From: Catenovulum sp. 2E275
GTDB lineage: Bacteria; Pseudomonadota; Gammaproteobacteria; Enterobacterales; Alteromonadaceae
Direction of reading: 5' to 3'
DNA length: 64,000 bases
Assembly: GCF_025515275.1 (NCBI RefSeq)
Contig: NZ_JAOPFU010000004.1
Span: 1-64,000, forward strand
Shown: positions 38,670 to 47,022 of the stretch, piece after piece
How positions within the stretch are numbered: the first letter of the stretch is position 1
How the letters are laid out: the number at the start of each line of letters is the position of its first letter
Program-made: the position numbers and the translations under genes
The notes under the pieces: generated by a model
Told to the model about the DNA's origin: nothing
Database searches by the model: none
The model's input: the letters and a program-made list of their open reading frames with translations, nothing else

Positions 38670-40263
38670 AGTTCCATACCTCGCTGATTTGTTGATCTCT
38701 TAATTTAAGTGATAAGCGCATATCAATCACAGGTTTATCTTTTGGTGAAATTTTAAAACTGACACGCCAGCCTTGATTCTCCGGCAATTTAGTCACAGTT
38801 AAATCTTCAAAAGACCCACCCGATAAAGCTAAATCTGCGTTTAACGGTAATTTTTCAGATAAGTTTTCTAAGTCGCCACCTTTAAAATCAACAATAAACT
38901 GACGTTTAGATTTAGGTGGCGGATTATTTTCACCCGGCAAAGCCGCCCAGCCATTACGGGTTCGGATAGCCTGAGCTTGTTGGTGTTGCATTAAACTAGA
39001 ATCAAAAGTGCTTAAAGTGTAACTAAAGTTTCGAGTTTGACCCGCTTTGAGTTTTTGATCCGACACCCAGTAGCTCACTATATTGTCATTGGTTTCAGTA
39101 TTAGTTGGAATTTCAACTAGCTCAATTCGACCGTCTCCCCAATCATTATCTGGCTCAATCCAAATACTTGGGCGCTTACCATAATGCGCTTCAGCATCTA
39201 AATAATGGTTAAAATCTCTATCCCGCTGCAATAAGCCAAACCCTTTAGGATTAGTGTATACAAATGAAGTTACTCGTAATTCTTTAGGATTAGTTAATGG
39301 TCTCCAAGTCCATTGACCATCACTTGCCTGCATTAATAAACCATCCGAATCATGCACTTCAGGTCTAAAGTCATCCACAAACCGATTTGTATTTTCGCCG
39401 TGATGGAACATGCTGGTCAGTGGCGCAATACCCAATTTTTGAATATCCTGGCGGGCAAATAAACGCGCTTCGACTTTGAGTTTAGTAGTCGCCGCAGCTT
39501 GTAAATTAAAACGATAAGCGCCAGCTACAGATGGGCTGTCCAATAATGCATAAATCACTAAATTGCTTTGATTTTCTTTGGGTTTTACCAACCAGAACTG
39601 TTTAAAAGTTGGAAACTCTTCACCTGATGCAGCCGCAGTATCAATCGCTAAACCTCGTGCAGATAAGCCATAAATTTGATTAGGTCCAACTAATCTAAAA
39701 TAAGAAGCGCCCTGGAAAACAGCCACTTCATCTTTATATTCCTGTGTATTGAGCGGGAAATGCACTCGAAAACCTGCATGGCCTAACTGAGTTGCACCTA
39801 ATTGCTCTTTTATTAGCTTTTCAAGCGGGGCTGCGGTTTGTTCGTATCGGTATGCGTCTGGACTAAATGGAATTTTAGTCGCATCACCCTGCTCATTTAC
39901 CGTTTCAATCGTAACAGGTTGTTTATATAAAAAGCCTGGATGAAAAAATTGAACTTCAAATAAACTTTGATTACGCCAAAGCGCATTTTCTGCTTTAAAC
40001 CGGATAGCTCGATAAGCTTGATAATCAATATCTGTTAGCGCTTGCAACTCAATAGGTTTTGCTTCTTGATAAGGTTTTTCTGCAAGTGCTTTAGCTCTTG
40101 CACTCACCATATCAAATAAAATACTTTCTGGAGTTTTAGCCTGAAAATTTTCAGTATTGGCATAACTCGTATTTGTGAAAACCAAACCAGATAAACAAGC
40201 TACTGAGAATAATTGTTTACGCAAATGAACTGGGGTAATTTTTTTTATGACGTGATTAAACAT
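38641..40263 (-). CDS. opgG: Glucans biosynthesis protein G
   Basis: 540 residues from ATG 40263, which has AGGAGGT at ideal spacing; the track-like longer form from 40287 is unlikely. A signal peptide (about 1-35, ending NTSYA) exports it. The periplasmic beta-sandwich domains contain FFHPGFLYKQPV, FQGASYFRLVGPNQIYGLSARG (given in parts), ARLFARQDIQKLGIAPLTSMF and SFVYTNPKGFGLLQRDRDF, all family hallmarks. OpgG acts on or modifies the glucan backbone in the periplasm. It is the first gene of opgGH. Confidence 0.95.
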   Translation of the reverse strand: MFNHVIKKITPVHLRKQLFSVACLSGLVFTNTSYANTENFQAKTPESILFDMVSARAKALAEKPYQEAKPIELQALTDIDYQAYRAIRFKAENALWRNQSLFEVQFFHPGFLYKQPVTIETVNEQGDATKIPFSPDAYRYEQTAAPLEKLIKEQLGATQLGHAGFRVHFPLNTQEYKDEVAVFQGASYFRLVGPNQIYGLSARGLAIDTAAASGEEFPTFKQFWLVKPKENQSNLVIYALLDSPSVAGAYRFNLQAAATTKLKVEARLFARQDIQKLGIAPLTSMFHHGENTNRFVDDFRPEVHDSDGLLMQASDGQWTWRPLTNPKELRVTSFVYTNPKGFGLLQRDRDFNHYLDAEAHYGKRPSIWIEPDNDWGDGRIELVEIPTNTETNDNIVSYWVSDQKLKAGQTRNFSYTLSTFDSSLMQHQQAQAIRTRNGWAALPGENNPPPKSKRQFIVDFKGGDLENLSEKLPLNADLALSGGSFEDLTVTKLPENQGWRVSFKISPKDKPVIDMRLSLKLRDQQISEVWNYVWYTNDAS

Positions 40264-40501
40264 GATGACCTCCTTGACCTGATTCAATTCACCTATGAAG
40301 CTCCCTTGCTACTGGCGAATCATTCCACTTTGCCTGATAAACTGGCTACATAGGTTGATATTTTGGCTTACCTATATCTAACTGCAAAACTTGCTGACAA
40401 TCTAGTGATTTTATAGCTTGCTTTGTCAGATTGTTAACTCGGTAACAATTTCAATTTTTTAAATAAAATGAGTGAACTTACCTTGGCTTTAATTTAAAAC
40501 T

Positions 40502-40528
40502 GAGCTAACTCAAAATTCGAGTTAGCTC
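40502..40528 (-). terminator. Rho-independent terminator of the beta-barrel gene
   Basis: GAGCTAACTC (40502-40511) pairs perfectly with GAGTTAGCTC (40519-40528) around AAAATTC. On the minus strand AGTTTTAAATT follows. The remaining 238-base opgG upstream region (40264-40501) shows no further structure I can name. Confidence 0.75.
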
Positions 40529-40547
40529 TTACTCTTATGTTATTTAA

Positions 40548-41129
40548 TTAAAAGGTATACGATAGAGAAATACCGGCATAATCAACCTCGGTATCTAAAT
40601 CGTCAATTTCCGCAAAAATACCGATTTCATCTCGCTCAAACTCTAAATCAAAACGGGTATATTCAAGATTTAAGTCCCAACTTTCTGTTAAAGCAAATGA
40701 AGCGCCAACACCATAAAATAAGTCCTGACCGTCGACATCTTCACTATCGTTGGTATTACTTAAATCCGACTGCCACCAGAGCTGGCCACCTTTTGCATAC
40801 AAAGTAATTCTTTCATGCAACGGAATACCCGCTTTTAATGCCAATGTATAACCATCTACTGATGAGTTAAAAACATCATTACCGTATTCACCAAAATCAA
40901 TATAACCACCTTCTATCGATAAAATTTGGTTAAACTGCAGACCAGCAAATACATTGACTGCATTGTCTTCATCATCAAACTCATCATCACCTTTAACTTT
41001 TAACAAGCCATAACCAGCGCCCACATACAAACCATTATGATCAACACCTGTTGAGGAATCGGCATGAGCCAAACCAGATAATAATAAAGATGAACCGGCA
41101 AACATTGTCATTAAATACTGTTTTTTCAT
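40548..41129 (-). CDS. Outer-membrane beta-barrel protein (OmpA-like / OmpW-like 8-strand)
   Basis: 193 residues from ATG 41129 (GGAG nine bases upstream; the longer frame to 41174 lacks a good start). A clear signal peptide ends SGLAHA. The mature part has alternating hydrophobic strands such as LYVGAGYGLLKV, LSIEGGYIDFGEY and WDLNLEYTRFDLEF, with acidic loops. It ends SLSYTF with a C-terminal Phe, the BAM assembly signal. This fits a small outer-membrane porin-like barrel of the OMP_b-brl type. The function is unknown. It has its own terminator, and its promoter region (41130-41404) holds an inverted repeat. Confidence 0.8.
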   Translation of the reverse strand: MKKQYLMTMFAGSSLLLSGLAHADSSTGVDHNGLYVGAGYGLLKVKGDDEFDDEDNAVNVFAGLQFNQILSIEGGYIDFGEYGNDVFNSSVDGYTLALKAGIPLHERITLYAKGGQLWWQSDLSNTNDSEDVDGQDLFYGVGASFALTESWDLNLEYTRFDLEFERDEIGIFAEIDDLDTEVDYAGISLSYTF

Positions 41130-41284
41130 TTTAAAAATCTCCATTTTCAGTTTGAAGCACCTAAAATCGTTCACTTTAGGTTACAGTAGCAATAACAATA
41201 AATGTGCCAAAAAATAAATATCAAATAAAAACAATAAACTACAACACTTTTGGTTGATTGTTTTTGACGTGTTAATTTTTTTGA

Positions 41285-41323
41285 AATGTAATTTTGGCTG
41301 ACGTTAAATGAAAAAATTACATT
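41285..41323. repeat. 11-bp perfect inverted repeat between flhB and the beta-barrel gene
   Basis: AATGTAATTTT (41285-41295) and AAAATTACATT (41313-41323) with a 17-base spacer. It lies 82 bases past the flhB stop and about 155 bases before the barrel gene start. No T run follows on the minus strand, so it is either an imperfect flhB terminator or an operator. Confidence 0.45.
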
Positions 41324-41404
41324 GTTGAAATCACAGAAATTATTCGGTTTCTATCCGAGTGCTTTAATTAAATAATGTTCAGAAGAATCAATCCAGACCT
41401 GAGA

Positions 41405-42538
41405 TTAATAGCGCATATCCGGAGGAATTGGTAATTTACTAGGGCTAAATTGCTTAGGCCGTTTTTTAGCTTTACCTTTTTTATAATCTTTAAGCGCAAA
41501 TACATAAGCTAATACTTGTGCAACCGCGGCAAACAGCTTTTCGGGGACTTCGTGTTCAAACTCGGTGGTGTGATAAATAGCACGGGCTAACATAGGCGCG
41601 GTTAAAATAGGCACTTCATGCGCTTCGGCAATTTTACGAATATGCAGCGCCATTTCATCCACCCCTTTAGCCACTAAAGTCGGCGCTCGGTTACCATTAG
41701 GGTCGTATTTTAATGCAACCGCAAAATGAGTCGGGTTAGTCACAACTACATCAGCCTTAGGCACCTCTTGCATCATCCTACGCTGAAAAGCCTGAAACAT
41801 AGCTTTTCTAATCCGCCCTTTTACTATCGGATCACCCTCAGCATTTTTATGCTCATCTTTGACTTCTTGTTTGGTCATTTTAAGCTGTTCATTATTCTGA
41901 TGAAGCTGATACGGTACATCAATCACAGTAACAATAATGAGCGAACTACTTAAAATTAAAAATACCCAAATTAGAATTTCTAACGCTTTAAATAAGCCCT
42001 GCGGCATAGCATCAACATTAATGTGTAATAACTCTTCATAAAATAAGTTAAAACACAGATAAGCCGTGCCAATTATGACTGCAACTTTGGCGATAGACTT
42101 AACCAGCTCAACCAGTCCCTGAACCCCAAAAATTCGTTTAAAACCATTAATCGGATTCATTTTGCTCCACTTAGGCGCCATCGCTTGAGTGGAAAAATTG
42201 TAGCCACCCAAAGCAATATTGCCGATTACAGCAAATACGACTAGTACGGCAATTAAAGCAATTGAAGGCCAAGCCACCTCGTACAACAGACTTTCCATCT
42301 GTACAAACATACGCGACATATCAAAAGCATCTTCACGCTCTAACTTAAATCCTTCCTGAAATATAGCAAATAAAGCAGTTGCCAAATAATGGCCATATAA
42401 TAAAAAACCTAAGCCGCCGCCAACCAATACCATCATAGTACCCAGTTCACGGGAACGCGGAAGCTGCCCTTTTTTTCGGGCGTCTTCCAGTTTTTTGGAG
42501 GTGGGGTCTTCCGTGCGACCGTCGTCTTCTGCTGCCAT
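41405..42538 (-). CDS. flhB: Flagellar biosynthesis protein FlhB
   Basis: 377 residues. FlhB is an export-gate component of the flagellar type III system and switches its substrate class after autocleavage. Four membrane helices occupy about residues 30-215. The autocleavage motif NPTH (VVVTNPTHFAVALKY) is intact near 270. The conserved N-terminus AEDDGRTEDPTSKKLEDARKK is present in parts. It is the last gene of the fliLMNOPQR-flhB run. flhA is not next to it in this window. AAGG precedes ATG 42538. Confidence 0.97.
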   Translation of the reverse strand: MAAEDDGRTEDPTSKKLEDARKKGQLPRSRELGTMMVLVGGGLGFLLYGHYLATALFAIFQEGFKLEREDAFDMSRMFVQMESLLYEVAWPSIALIAVLVVFAVIGNIALGGYNFSTQAMAPKWSKMNPINGFKRIFGVQGLVELVKSIAKVAVIIGTAYLCFNLFYEELLHINVDAMPQGLFKALEILIWVFLILSSSLIIVTVIDVPYQLHQNNEQLKMTKQEVKDEHKNAEGDPIVKGRIRKAMFQAFQRRMMQEVPKADVVVTNPTHFAVALKYDPNGNRAPTLVAKGVDEMALHIRKIAEAHEVPILTAPMLARAIYHTTEFEHEVPEKLFAAVAQVLAYVFALKDYKKGKAKKRPKQFSPSKLPIPPDMRY

Positions 42539-42549
42539 AATTTACGCCT

Positions 42550-43320
42550 TTAACAACCTAAAATATCACACATTAAATATGCTGCATCTTGCCAAATCGT
42601 ATCAAAATGCAGCATAAAGACAGACAAACTAATCCAAACGACAATTAAACCCGTAATTTGAGTCACCGGAAAACCAATAGAAAAAATATTAAGCTGAGGC
42701 GCTGCTCGGGTCATAATACCAAAGGTAAAGTTCACCATTAACATCGCGGTAATTGGGGTTAGCGCTAAAGTAATTGTCGCTAAAAATAGCCATTTACCCC
42801 ACTCAACCACTTTATAAATTTGTTCAACAGACAACCATGTCCCAACCGGCATAGCTTCAAAGCTGAGCGCGATCATTTTGATCATCGTTAAATGGCCATC
42901 AACCGCCCAAAAAACTAAGGTAGCCAGAATGACATAAAACTGACCAATTGCCGCAGTATTAATGCCGTTAACCGGATCGACTAAAGTCGCAAAACCTAAA
43001 CCCGTTTGTACTGCAATTGCCTGACCTGCCATGACAAAAGTATTTAGAAAAATTTGAGAGATAAAACCAATTGCAACACCGATTAAAATTTGCTGAATAA
43101 CCAGCAAAAATCCAGTTAACGAAAACAGCTCAATAAAACCGGGAGATGGGATAGTAGGCGCGACCAAAAAAGCTATCATTAAAGCCAATAAAGCTTTGAC
43201 TTTAGTTGAGACACTTCTGCCGCTAAAACCTATCATTGCAAATAAAAGTGCAGAAATACGAACAAAAGGCAACATTAAATCGGCCAACCATTGCATGATT
43301 AATGTTGTAGAAAACTCCAT
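42550..43320 (-). CDS. fliR: Flagellar biosynthetic protein FliR
   Basis: 256-residue inner-membrane protein of the export gate, with about six helices; FliP5-FliQ4-FliR1 forms the core channel. Typical features are the ALLFAMIGFSGRSVSTKVKALL start, QTGLGFATLVDPVNG and a hydrophobic C-terminus. Its ATG abuts the fliQ stop with no gap, and flhB starts 11 bases downstream. This tight packing points to one transcript. Confidence 0.96.
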   Translation of the reverse strand: MEFSTTLIMQWLADLMLPFVRISALLFAMIGFSGRSVSTKVKALLALMIAFLVAPTIPSPGFIELFSLTGFLLVIQQILIGVAIGFISQIFLNTFVMAGQAIAVQTGLGFATLVDPVNGINTAAIGQFYVILATLVFWAVDGHLTMIKMIALSFEAMPVGTWLSVEQIYKVVEWGKWLFLATITLALTPITAMLMVNFTFGIMTRAAPQLNIFSIGFPVTQITGLIVVWISLSVFMLHFDTIWQDAAYLMCDILGC

Positions 43321-43590
43321 CTAGCCAACCACTTGCTGTACACGCATAAACATATCTATGGTGTATTCCATCATCTTATTTATGCCCCAATGGCCACCAT
43401 AAATAATCGCCGCCAAAGTGACTAATAAACGAGGTAAAAAGCTTAATGTTTGCTCATTAATAGAGGTTGCAGCCTGAAATACGGCGACAATCAAGCCGAC
43501 TATCATGCTCGGAACAATCACTAAACTAACCAGCAAAATCACCATGAACATGGCTTCTTGCAAAATATCAACAAAGACTTCTGGTTGCAT
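43321..43590 (-). CDS. fliQ: Flagellar biosynthetic protein FliQ
   Basis: 89 residues, the family length, two hydrophobic helices (about 15-40 and 50-75). It carries AVFQAATSINEQTLSFLPRL, the hallmark stretch of the FliQ/SctS family (given by position 32-51). It is part of the FliPQR export channel. It sits 24 bases after fliP and directly abuts fliR. Confidence 0.96.
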   Translation of the reverse strand: MQPEVFVDILQEAMFMVILLVSLVIVPSMIVGLIVAVFQAATSINEQTLSFLPRLLVTLAAIIYGGHWGINKMMEYTIDMFMRVQQVVG

Positions 43591-43614
43591 AAAACGCCTC
43601 TTTGTTAGATCAAG

Positions 43615-44382
43615 TTAAGTGCCGACACCAAAGCTGGTTGCCAGCGTGCCCATAGTTAAATTCCAGCCATCTACTAAGACAAATAACATAAGTTTAAACG
43701 GCAAAGATACCATCATCGGCGATAACATCATCATACCCATAGCCATTAATACAGAAGCAACCACTAAGTCCAAAATCAAAAACGGAATAAATAACATAAA
43801 ACCAATTTGAAACGCAGTTTTTAACTCACTGGTGACAAATGCTGGAATTAAAACCCGCATTGGCACATCTTCCGGCCCGTTTAAGTTTTCATAACCGGCA
43901 ATTTCAGCAAAAGTAGCAATATCTTTAACCCGAGTTTGCTGAAGCATAAATGCTTTCATTGGCTCTTGGGCTTTAGTAAAAGCTTGCTGAATGGTTATTT
44001 CTTCAGCAATGTAAGGTTGCAAAGCTTCATCATTAATTTGTTCCAGCACTGGGCTCATAATAAAAAATGTTAAAAATAGTGCGATACCAACTAACACCTG
44101 ATTTGGCGGAGATGACTGTAAACCAATTGCTTGTCTTAAAATACCTAATACAATAATAATCCGAGTAAACGAAGTCATCATAATCACAATGGCTGGCAAA
44201 AAGCTCAGCATTGTCATTAAAGCTAAAACTTGCAGGGTAATGGTGTAATTCTGCCCGCCGTCTGGATTATCCGTTATGGTTAATGCCGGTAATCCGGGTT
44301 CAGCAATTGCAATCGAGCTGAAAAAAAGAGAACTGAATAGCAGTCCACCTAAAAAAATCCAAATCGGGCTGAATTTACGCAT
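43615..44382 (-). CDS. fliP: Flagellar biosynthetic protein FliP
   Basis: 255 residues. A cleavable signal peptide (about 1-27, ending SIAIA) is followed by four helices, as in E. coli FliP. Motifs [20 protein letters not shown] and [18 protein letters not shown] mark the family. It forms the export-gate pore with FliQ and FliR and needs FliO for assembly. It starts three bases after the fliO stop. Confidence 0.97.
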   Translation of the reverse strand: MRKFSPIWIFLGGLLFSSLFFSSIAIAEPGLPALTITDNPDGGQNYTITLQVLALMTMLSFLPAIVIMMTSFTRIIIVLGILRQAIGLQSSPPNQVLVGIALFLTFFIMSPVLEQINDEALQPYIAEEITIQQAFTKAQEPMKAFMLQQTRVKDIATFAEIAGYENLNGPEDVPMRVLIPAFVTSELKTAFQIGFMLFIPFLILDLVVASVLMAMGMMMLSPMMVSLPFKLMLFVLVDGWNLTMGTLATSFGVGT

Positions 44383-44385
44383 AAT

Positions 44386-44805
44386 TTAATCGTTCTTATT
44401 ATCTTTTTGTTGAGGCTGCATAAACTTACTCAAAGTGTGTTTAAAATCCTGCTGCGGCATTTTAATGGGTTCATCCAGTTCTTTAATCAATTGGATAGAC
44501 TGTGCTGTCACCCCAATCAACAACTGTTGTTTACCAACTTCGACTATCATCATTTTTTCGCGGCCAGATAAAGGCAATACAGACAACACCTTCATGCCGG
44601 GGGATTTTAGCTGCATAAAATTTGTTTTTTTAGCTAATCCAGCCAATAAATAAATTAACCCCAGCATAACGACTAAACCGACTAGCAAAGTAGGTATAGT
44701 ACCCGCGATATTTGGCGTAGACGACTCTACTGCTCCCTGCTGAGCATAAACTAATGAACTAAAATTAAATAGCGATAAACTGGCAGCGATGGCAAAAATT
44801 TTCAT
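44386..44805 (-). CDS. fliO: Flagellar protein FliO
   Basis: 139 residues. It has an N-terminal signal-like segment, one membrane helix (IPTLLVGLVVMLGLIYLLAGL) and a cytoplasmic domain with VLSVLPLSGREKMMIVEVGKQQLLIGVT (in parts), typical of the FliO/YscJ-like export-gate assembly factor. The Met overlaps the fliN stop by one base. Sequence conservation in this family is low, but position between fliN and fliP makes the call firm. Confidence 0.93.
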   Translation of the reverse strand: MKIFAIAASLSLFNFSSLVYAQQGAVESSTPNIAGTIPTLLVGLVVMLGLIYLLAGLAKKTNFMQLKSPGMKVLSVLPLSGREKMMIVEVGKQQLLIGVTAQSIQLIKELDEPIKMPQQDFKHTLSKFMQPQQKDNKND

Positions 44806-45212
44806 TACTTAAGCTTTTTAATCCGCTCAATTTGGCTAATAACATCCGTTAGGCGAATACCAAATTTATCGTTTACTACAACAACTTCTCCATGGGCAAT
44901 TAAAGTGCCATTAACCAATACATCTAAAGGTTCACCAGCAACCCGATCTAACTCAACCACGGATCCCTGATTTAACTGTAATAAATTACGGATACTGATT
45001 TTACTCCGGCCAACTTCCATCGAAATAGTCACCGGAATATCTAAAATTGTATCGAGTTTGCGTTTTTCTTCTGCGCTAATGGGTGCTGCGTTTTCGCTTA
45101 ACTCTTCTAACTCTGCAACCTGAGCTTCACCTTTTTCGGCAGCTTCGGCTTGTGCTTCTGATTCGGCTTGCTCGGCCATTGCCGCTGCCCAATCATCCAT
45201 TTCATCTGTCAT
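44805..45212 (-). CDS. fliN: Flagellar motor switch protein FliN
   Basis: 135 residues. The N-terminal half is acidic and Ala-rich. The SpoA domain (about 55-133) has LDIPVTISMEVGRSKI, LLQLNQGSVVELDR and GEVVVVNDKFGIRLTDV. FliN forms the lower ring of the switch complex with FliM and docks FliH-FliI. It starts 20 bases after the fliM stop. Confidence 0.97.
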   Translation of the reverse strand: MTDEMDDWAAAMAEQAESEAQAEAAEKGEAQVAELEELSENAAPISAEEKRKLDTILDIPVTISMEVGRSKISIRNLLQLNQGSVVELDRVAGEPLDVLVNGTLIAHGEVVVVNDKFGIRLTDVISQIERIKKLK

Positions 45213-45232
45213 AATTTACTCTCTGTTTGATA

Positions 45233-46309
45233 CTAAGAATCAAAATCTTCTAGCTCGCGAAGCTCTGCTTCTGCGTCAATTCGTCGGCCACCACGTGTAA
45301 CCATCTGTAACTCAGATTTAACTGACTGTGGCCGTTTAATTTTTTCAGTAATTTGTACTGCGATATTATCTTGAGAACGACCCATTTTGGCTCGGTAAGT
45401 CGGCAAGTCTTCTACAAATACAGTTAAGGTTTCTGGCATTTCAACCGGAATCACATCACCCGCCTGTAGCTCCATAATTTCGGCTAATGTTAGTTCAAAG
45501 TCTAACAATTTAGCAGCAACATCCACCTGAACATCCATAATTTCATCGCGTAGAGCTTTACTCCAGCGTAAATCTGTATCTTCTTTATCGCTTTGCACAC
45601 CCGCATCTAATAATTCACGGATAGGCTCTAACATTGAATAAGGTAAACAAATGTGGAAATCGCCGCCACCGCCATCCAGTTCAATATGAAAAGAGCTGAT
45701 AACAACAACTTCTGTCGGGCTAACAATATTCGCCATTGCTGGGTTAACTTCTGAATCCAGATACTCAAAAGAAACATCCATTACCGGCGCCCAAGCTTCT
45801 TTATAATCTTCAAATACCAGCTTTAACAACATTTGAATGATTCGGCGTTCAGTTGGGGTAAATTCACGACCTTCAATTTTTGCGTGGTAACGCCCGTCAC
45901 CACCAAAAAAGTTATCCACCAGAATAAACACTAATCTGGCTTCCATGGTAATAAGCGCTGTGCCTTTGAGTGGACGAAAACGCACCATATTTAAACTGGT
46001 CGGCACAAATAAAGTATGTACATATTCGCCAAACTTAATCATTTGTACGCCATTAATCGACACCTCTGCGGTGCGGCGCATCATGTTAAATAAGCTGATC
46101 CGCATGTGTCTGGCAAAACGTTCGTTTACAATTTCAAGCGTTGGCATTCGCCCGCGAACAATTCTGTCCTGAGACGAAAAATCATATTCTGACGCGCTAG
46201 CAACACCGCTACCGGGTGTGCCGGCACTTTCATCTATGTCTTCTTCTTCAACGTCGTCAACACCATGTAAGAGCGCGTCAATTTCGTCTTGGGATAATAA
46301 ATCACTCAT
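45233..46309 (-). CDS. fliM: Flagellar motor switch protein FliM
   Basis: 358 residues. The N-terminal SDLLSQDEIDALLHG is the CheY-P docking motif. The middle CheC-like domain has the GGGDFHICLPYSMLEPI stretch, and a C-terminal SpoA domain binds FliN. It is the chemotaxis output point of the motor. It lies 13 bases after fliL. Confidence 0.97.
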   Translation of the reverse strand: MSDLLSQDEIDALLHGVDDVEEEDIDESAGTPGSGVASASEYDFSSQDRIVRGRMPTLEIVNERFARHMRISLFNMMRRTAEVSINGVQMIKFGEYVHTLFVPTSLNMVRFRPLKGTALITMEARLVFILVDNFFGGDGRYHAKIEGREFTPTERRIIQMLLKLVFEDYKEAWAPVMDVSFEYLDSEVNPAMANIVSPTEVVVISSFHIELDGGGGDFHICLPYSMLEPIRELLDAGVQSDKEDTDLRWSKALRDEIMDVQVDVAAKLLDFELTLAEIMELQAGDVIPVEMPETLTVFVEDLPTYRAKMGRSQDNIAVQITEKIKRPQSVKSELQMVTRGGRRIDAEAELRELEDFDS

Positions 46310-46322
46310 AGGTTTTCAATCA

Positions 46323-46856
46323 CTATTGCATTACAAAACCAGTAAACAGCACTTTTTCAATCACGGTTCTACCGGTAATGCTTAGCATTTCATCCTGAAC
46401 TGCTTTTAAAGAGTCATTTTTTAATGCTTCTTTACCTGCAGTTGTACCTAATTGATCTGCACTTGCCCCACTAAATATACGCAATAAAGTCCCTTCAATT
46501 AATGGAATATGTTTTTTAGTCGTTTCTTCATTTTGTGCGCCGCGAACCAATAGCTGAACTTTAATTTGAACTAACCTATCCCGTTGACTGCCCGGTACAT
46601 TAAATACAAAAGGACGTGGCATAGCGACATATAATGCAGAGCCCATCTGTACATCACCAGCTGTCGCACCATTTGCCGGATTCGCTTCGTCTAAACTCTC
46701 GATTGTGGCTGGTGCAGGTTCTGCTGAGTCTCCCGACAGTAAAAAGTATCCACCAGCAGCTAATAATAAAACGACAATAACCCCAATAATAATGAATAGT
46801 TTGCCTTTCCCGGCTGGTTTTTCTTCTACTTGTAATTCTTCTGGTTGCGCTGCCAT
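46323..46856 (-). CDS. fliL: Flagellar basal body-associated protein FliL
   Basis: 177 residues from ATG 46856, which has GGAG six bases upstream; GTG 46868 is inferior. One N-terminal membrane helix (KLFIIIGVIVVLLLAAGGYFLL, shown here by its ends) and a periplasmic stomatin-like domain (about 75-175). FliL forms a ring around the stator and raises torque. It is the first gene of a run of eight flagellar genes. No sigma-54 motif is visible in its 5' region. Confidence 0.94.
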   Translation of the reverse strand: MAAQPEELQVEEKPAGKGKLFIIIGVIVVLLLAAGGYFLLSGDSAEPAPATIESLDEANPANGATAGDVQMGSALYVAMPRPFVFNVPGSQRDRLVQIKVQLLVRGAQNEETTKKHIPLIEGTLLRIFSGASADQLGTTAGKEALKNDSLKAVQDEMLSITGRTVIEKVLFTGFVMQ

Positions 46857-46950
46857 AGCAAACTCCACACTAATACTTGAATATAACTGTCAATTTATCC
46901 GATTAAGACAATTCAAACGGCTAATTAATTTTATTCTTGAGTATAACAGT

Positions 46951-46970
46951 AAAACCTGAAATCGGGTTTT
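46951..46970 (-). terminator. Terminator-like hairpin between fliK and fliL
   Basis: AAAACCTG (46951-46958) pairs with CGGGTTTT (46963-46970) around AAAT, with one G-T wobble. On the minus strand it is followed by a short TTTTA. It may partly end fliK transcripts in the 154-base spacer before fliL. Confidence 0.55.
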
Positions 46971-47022
46971 AATATGTAAATTAATTGCTTAAAATGCAAT
47001 CAGTTATACTGCATCGTTAAGC

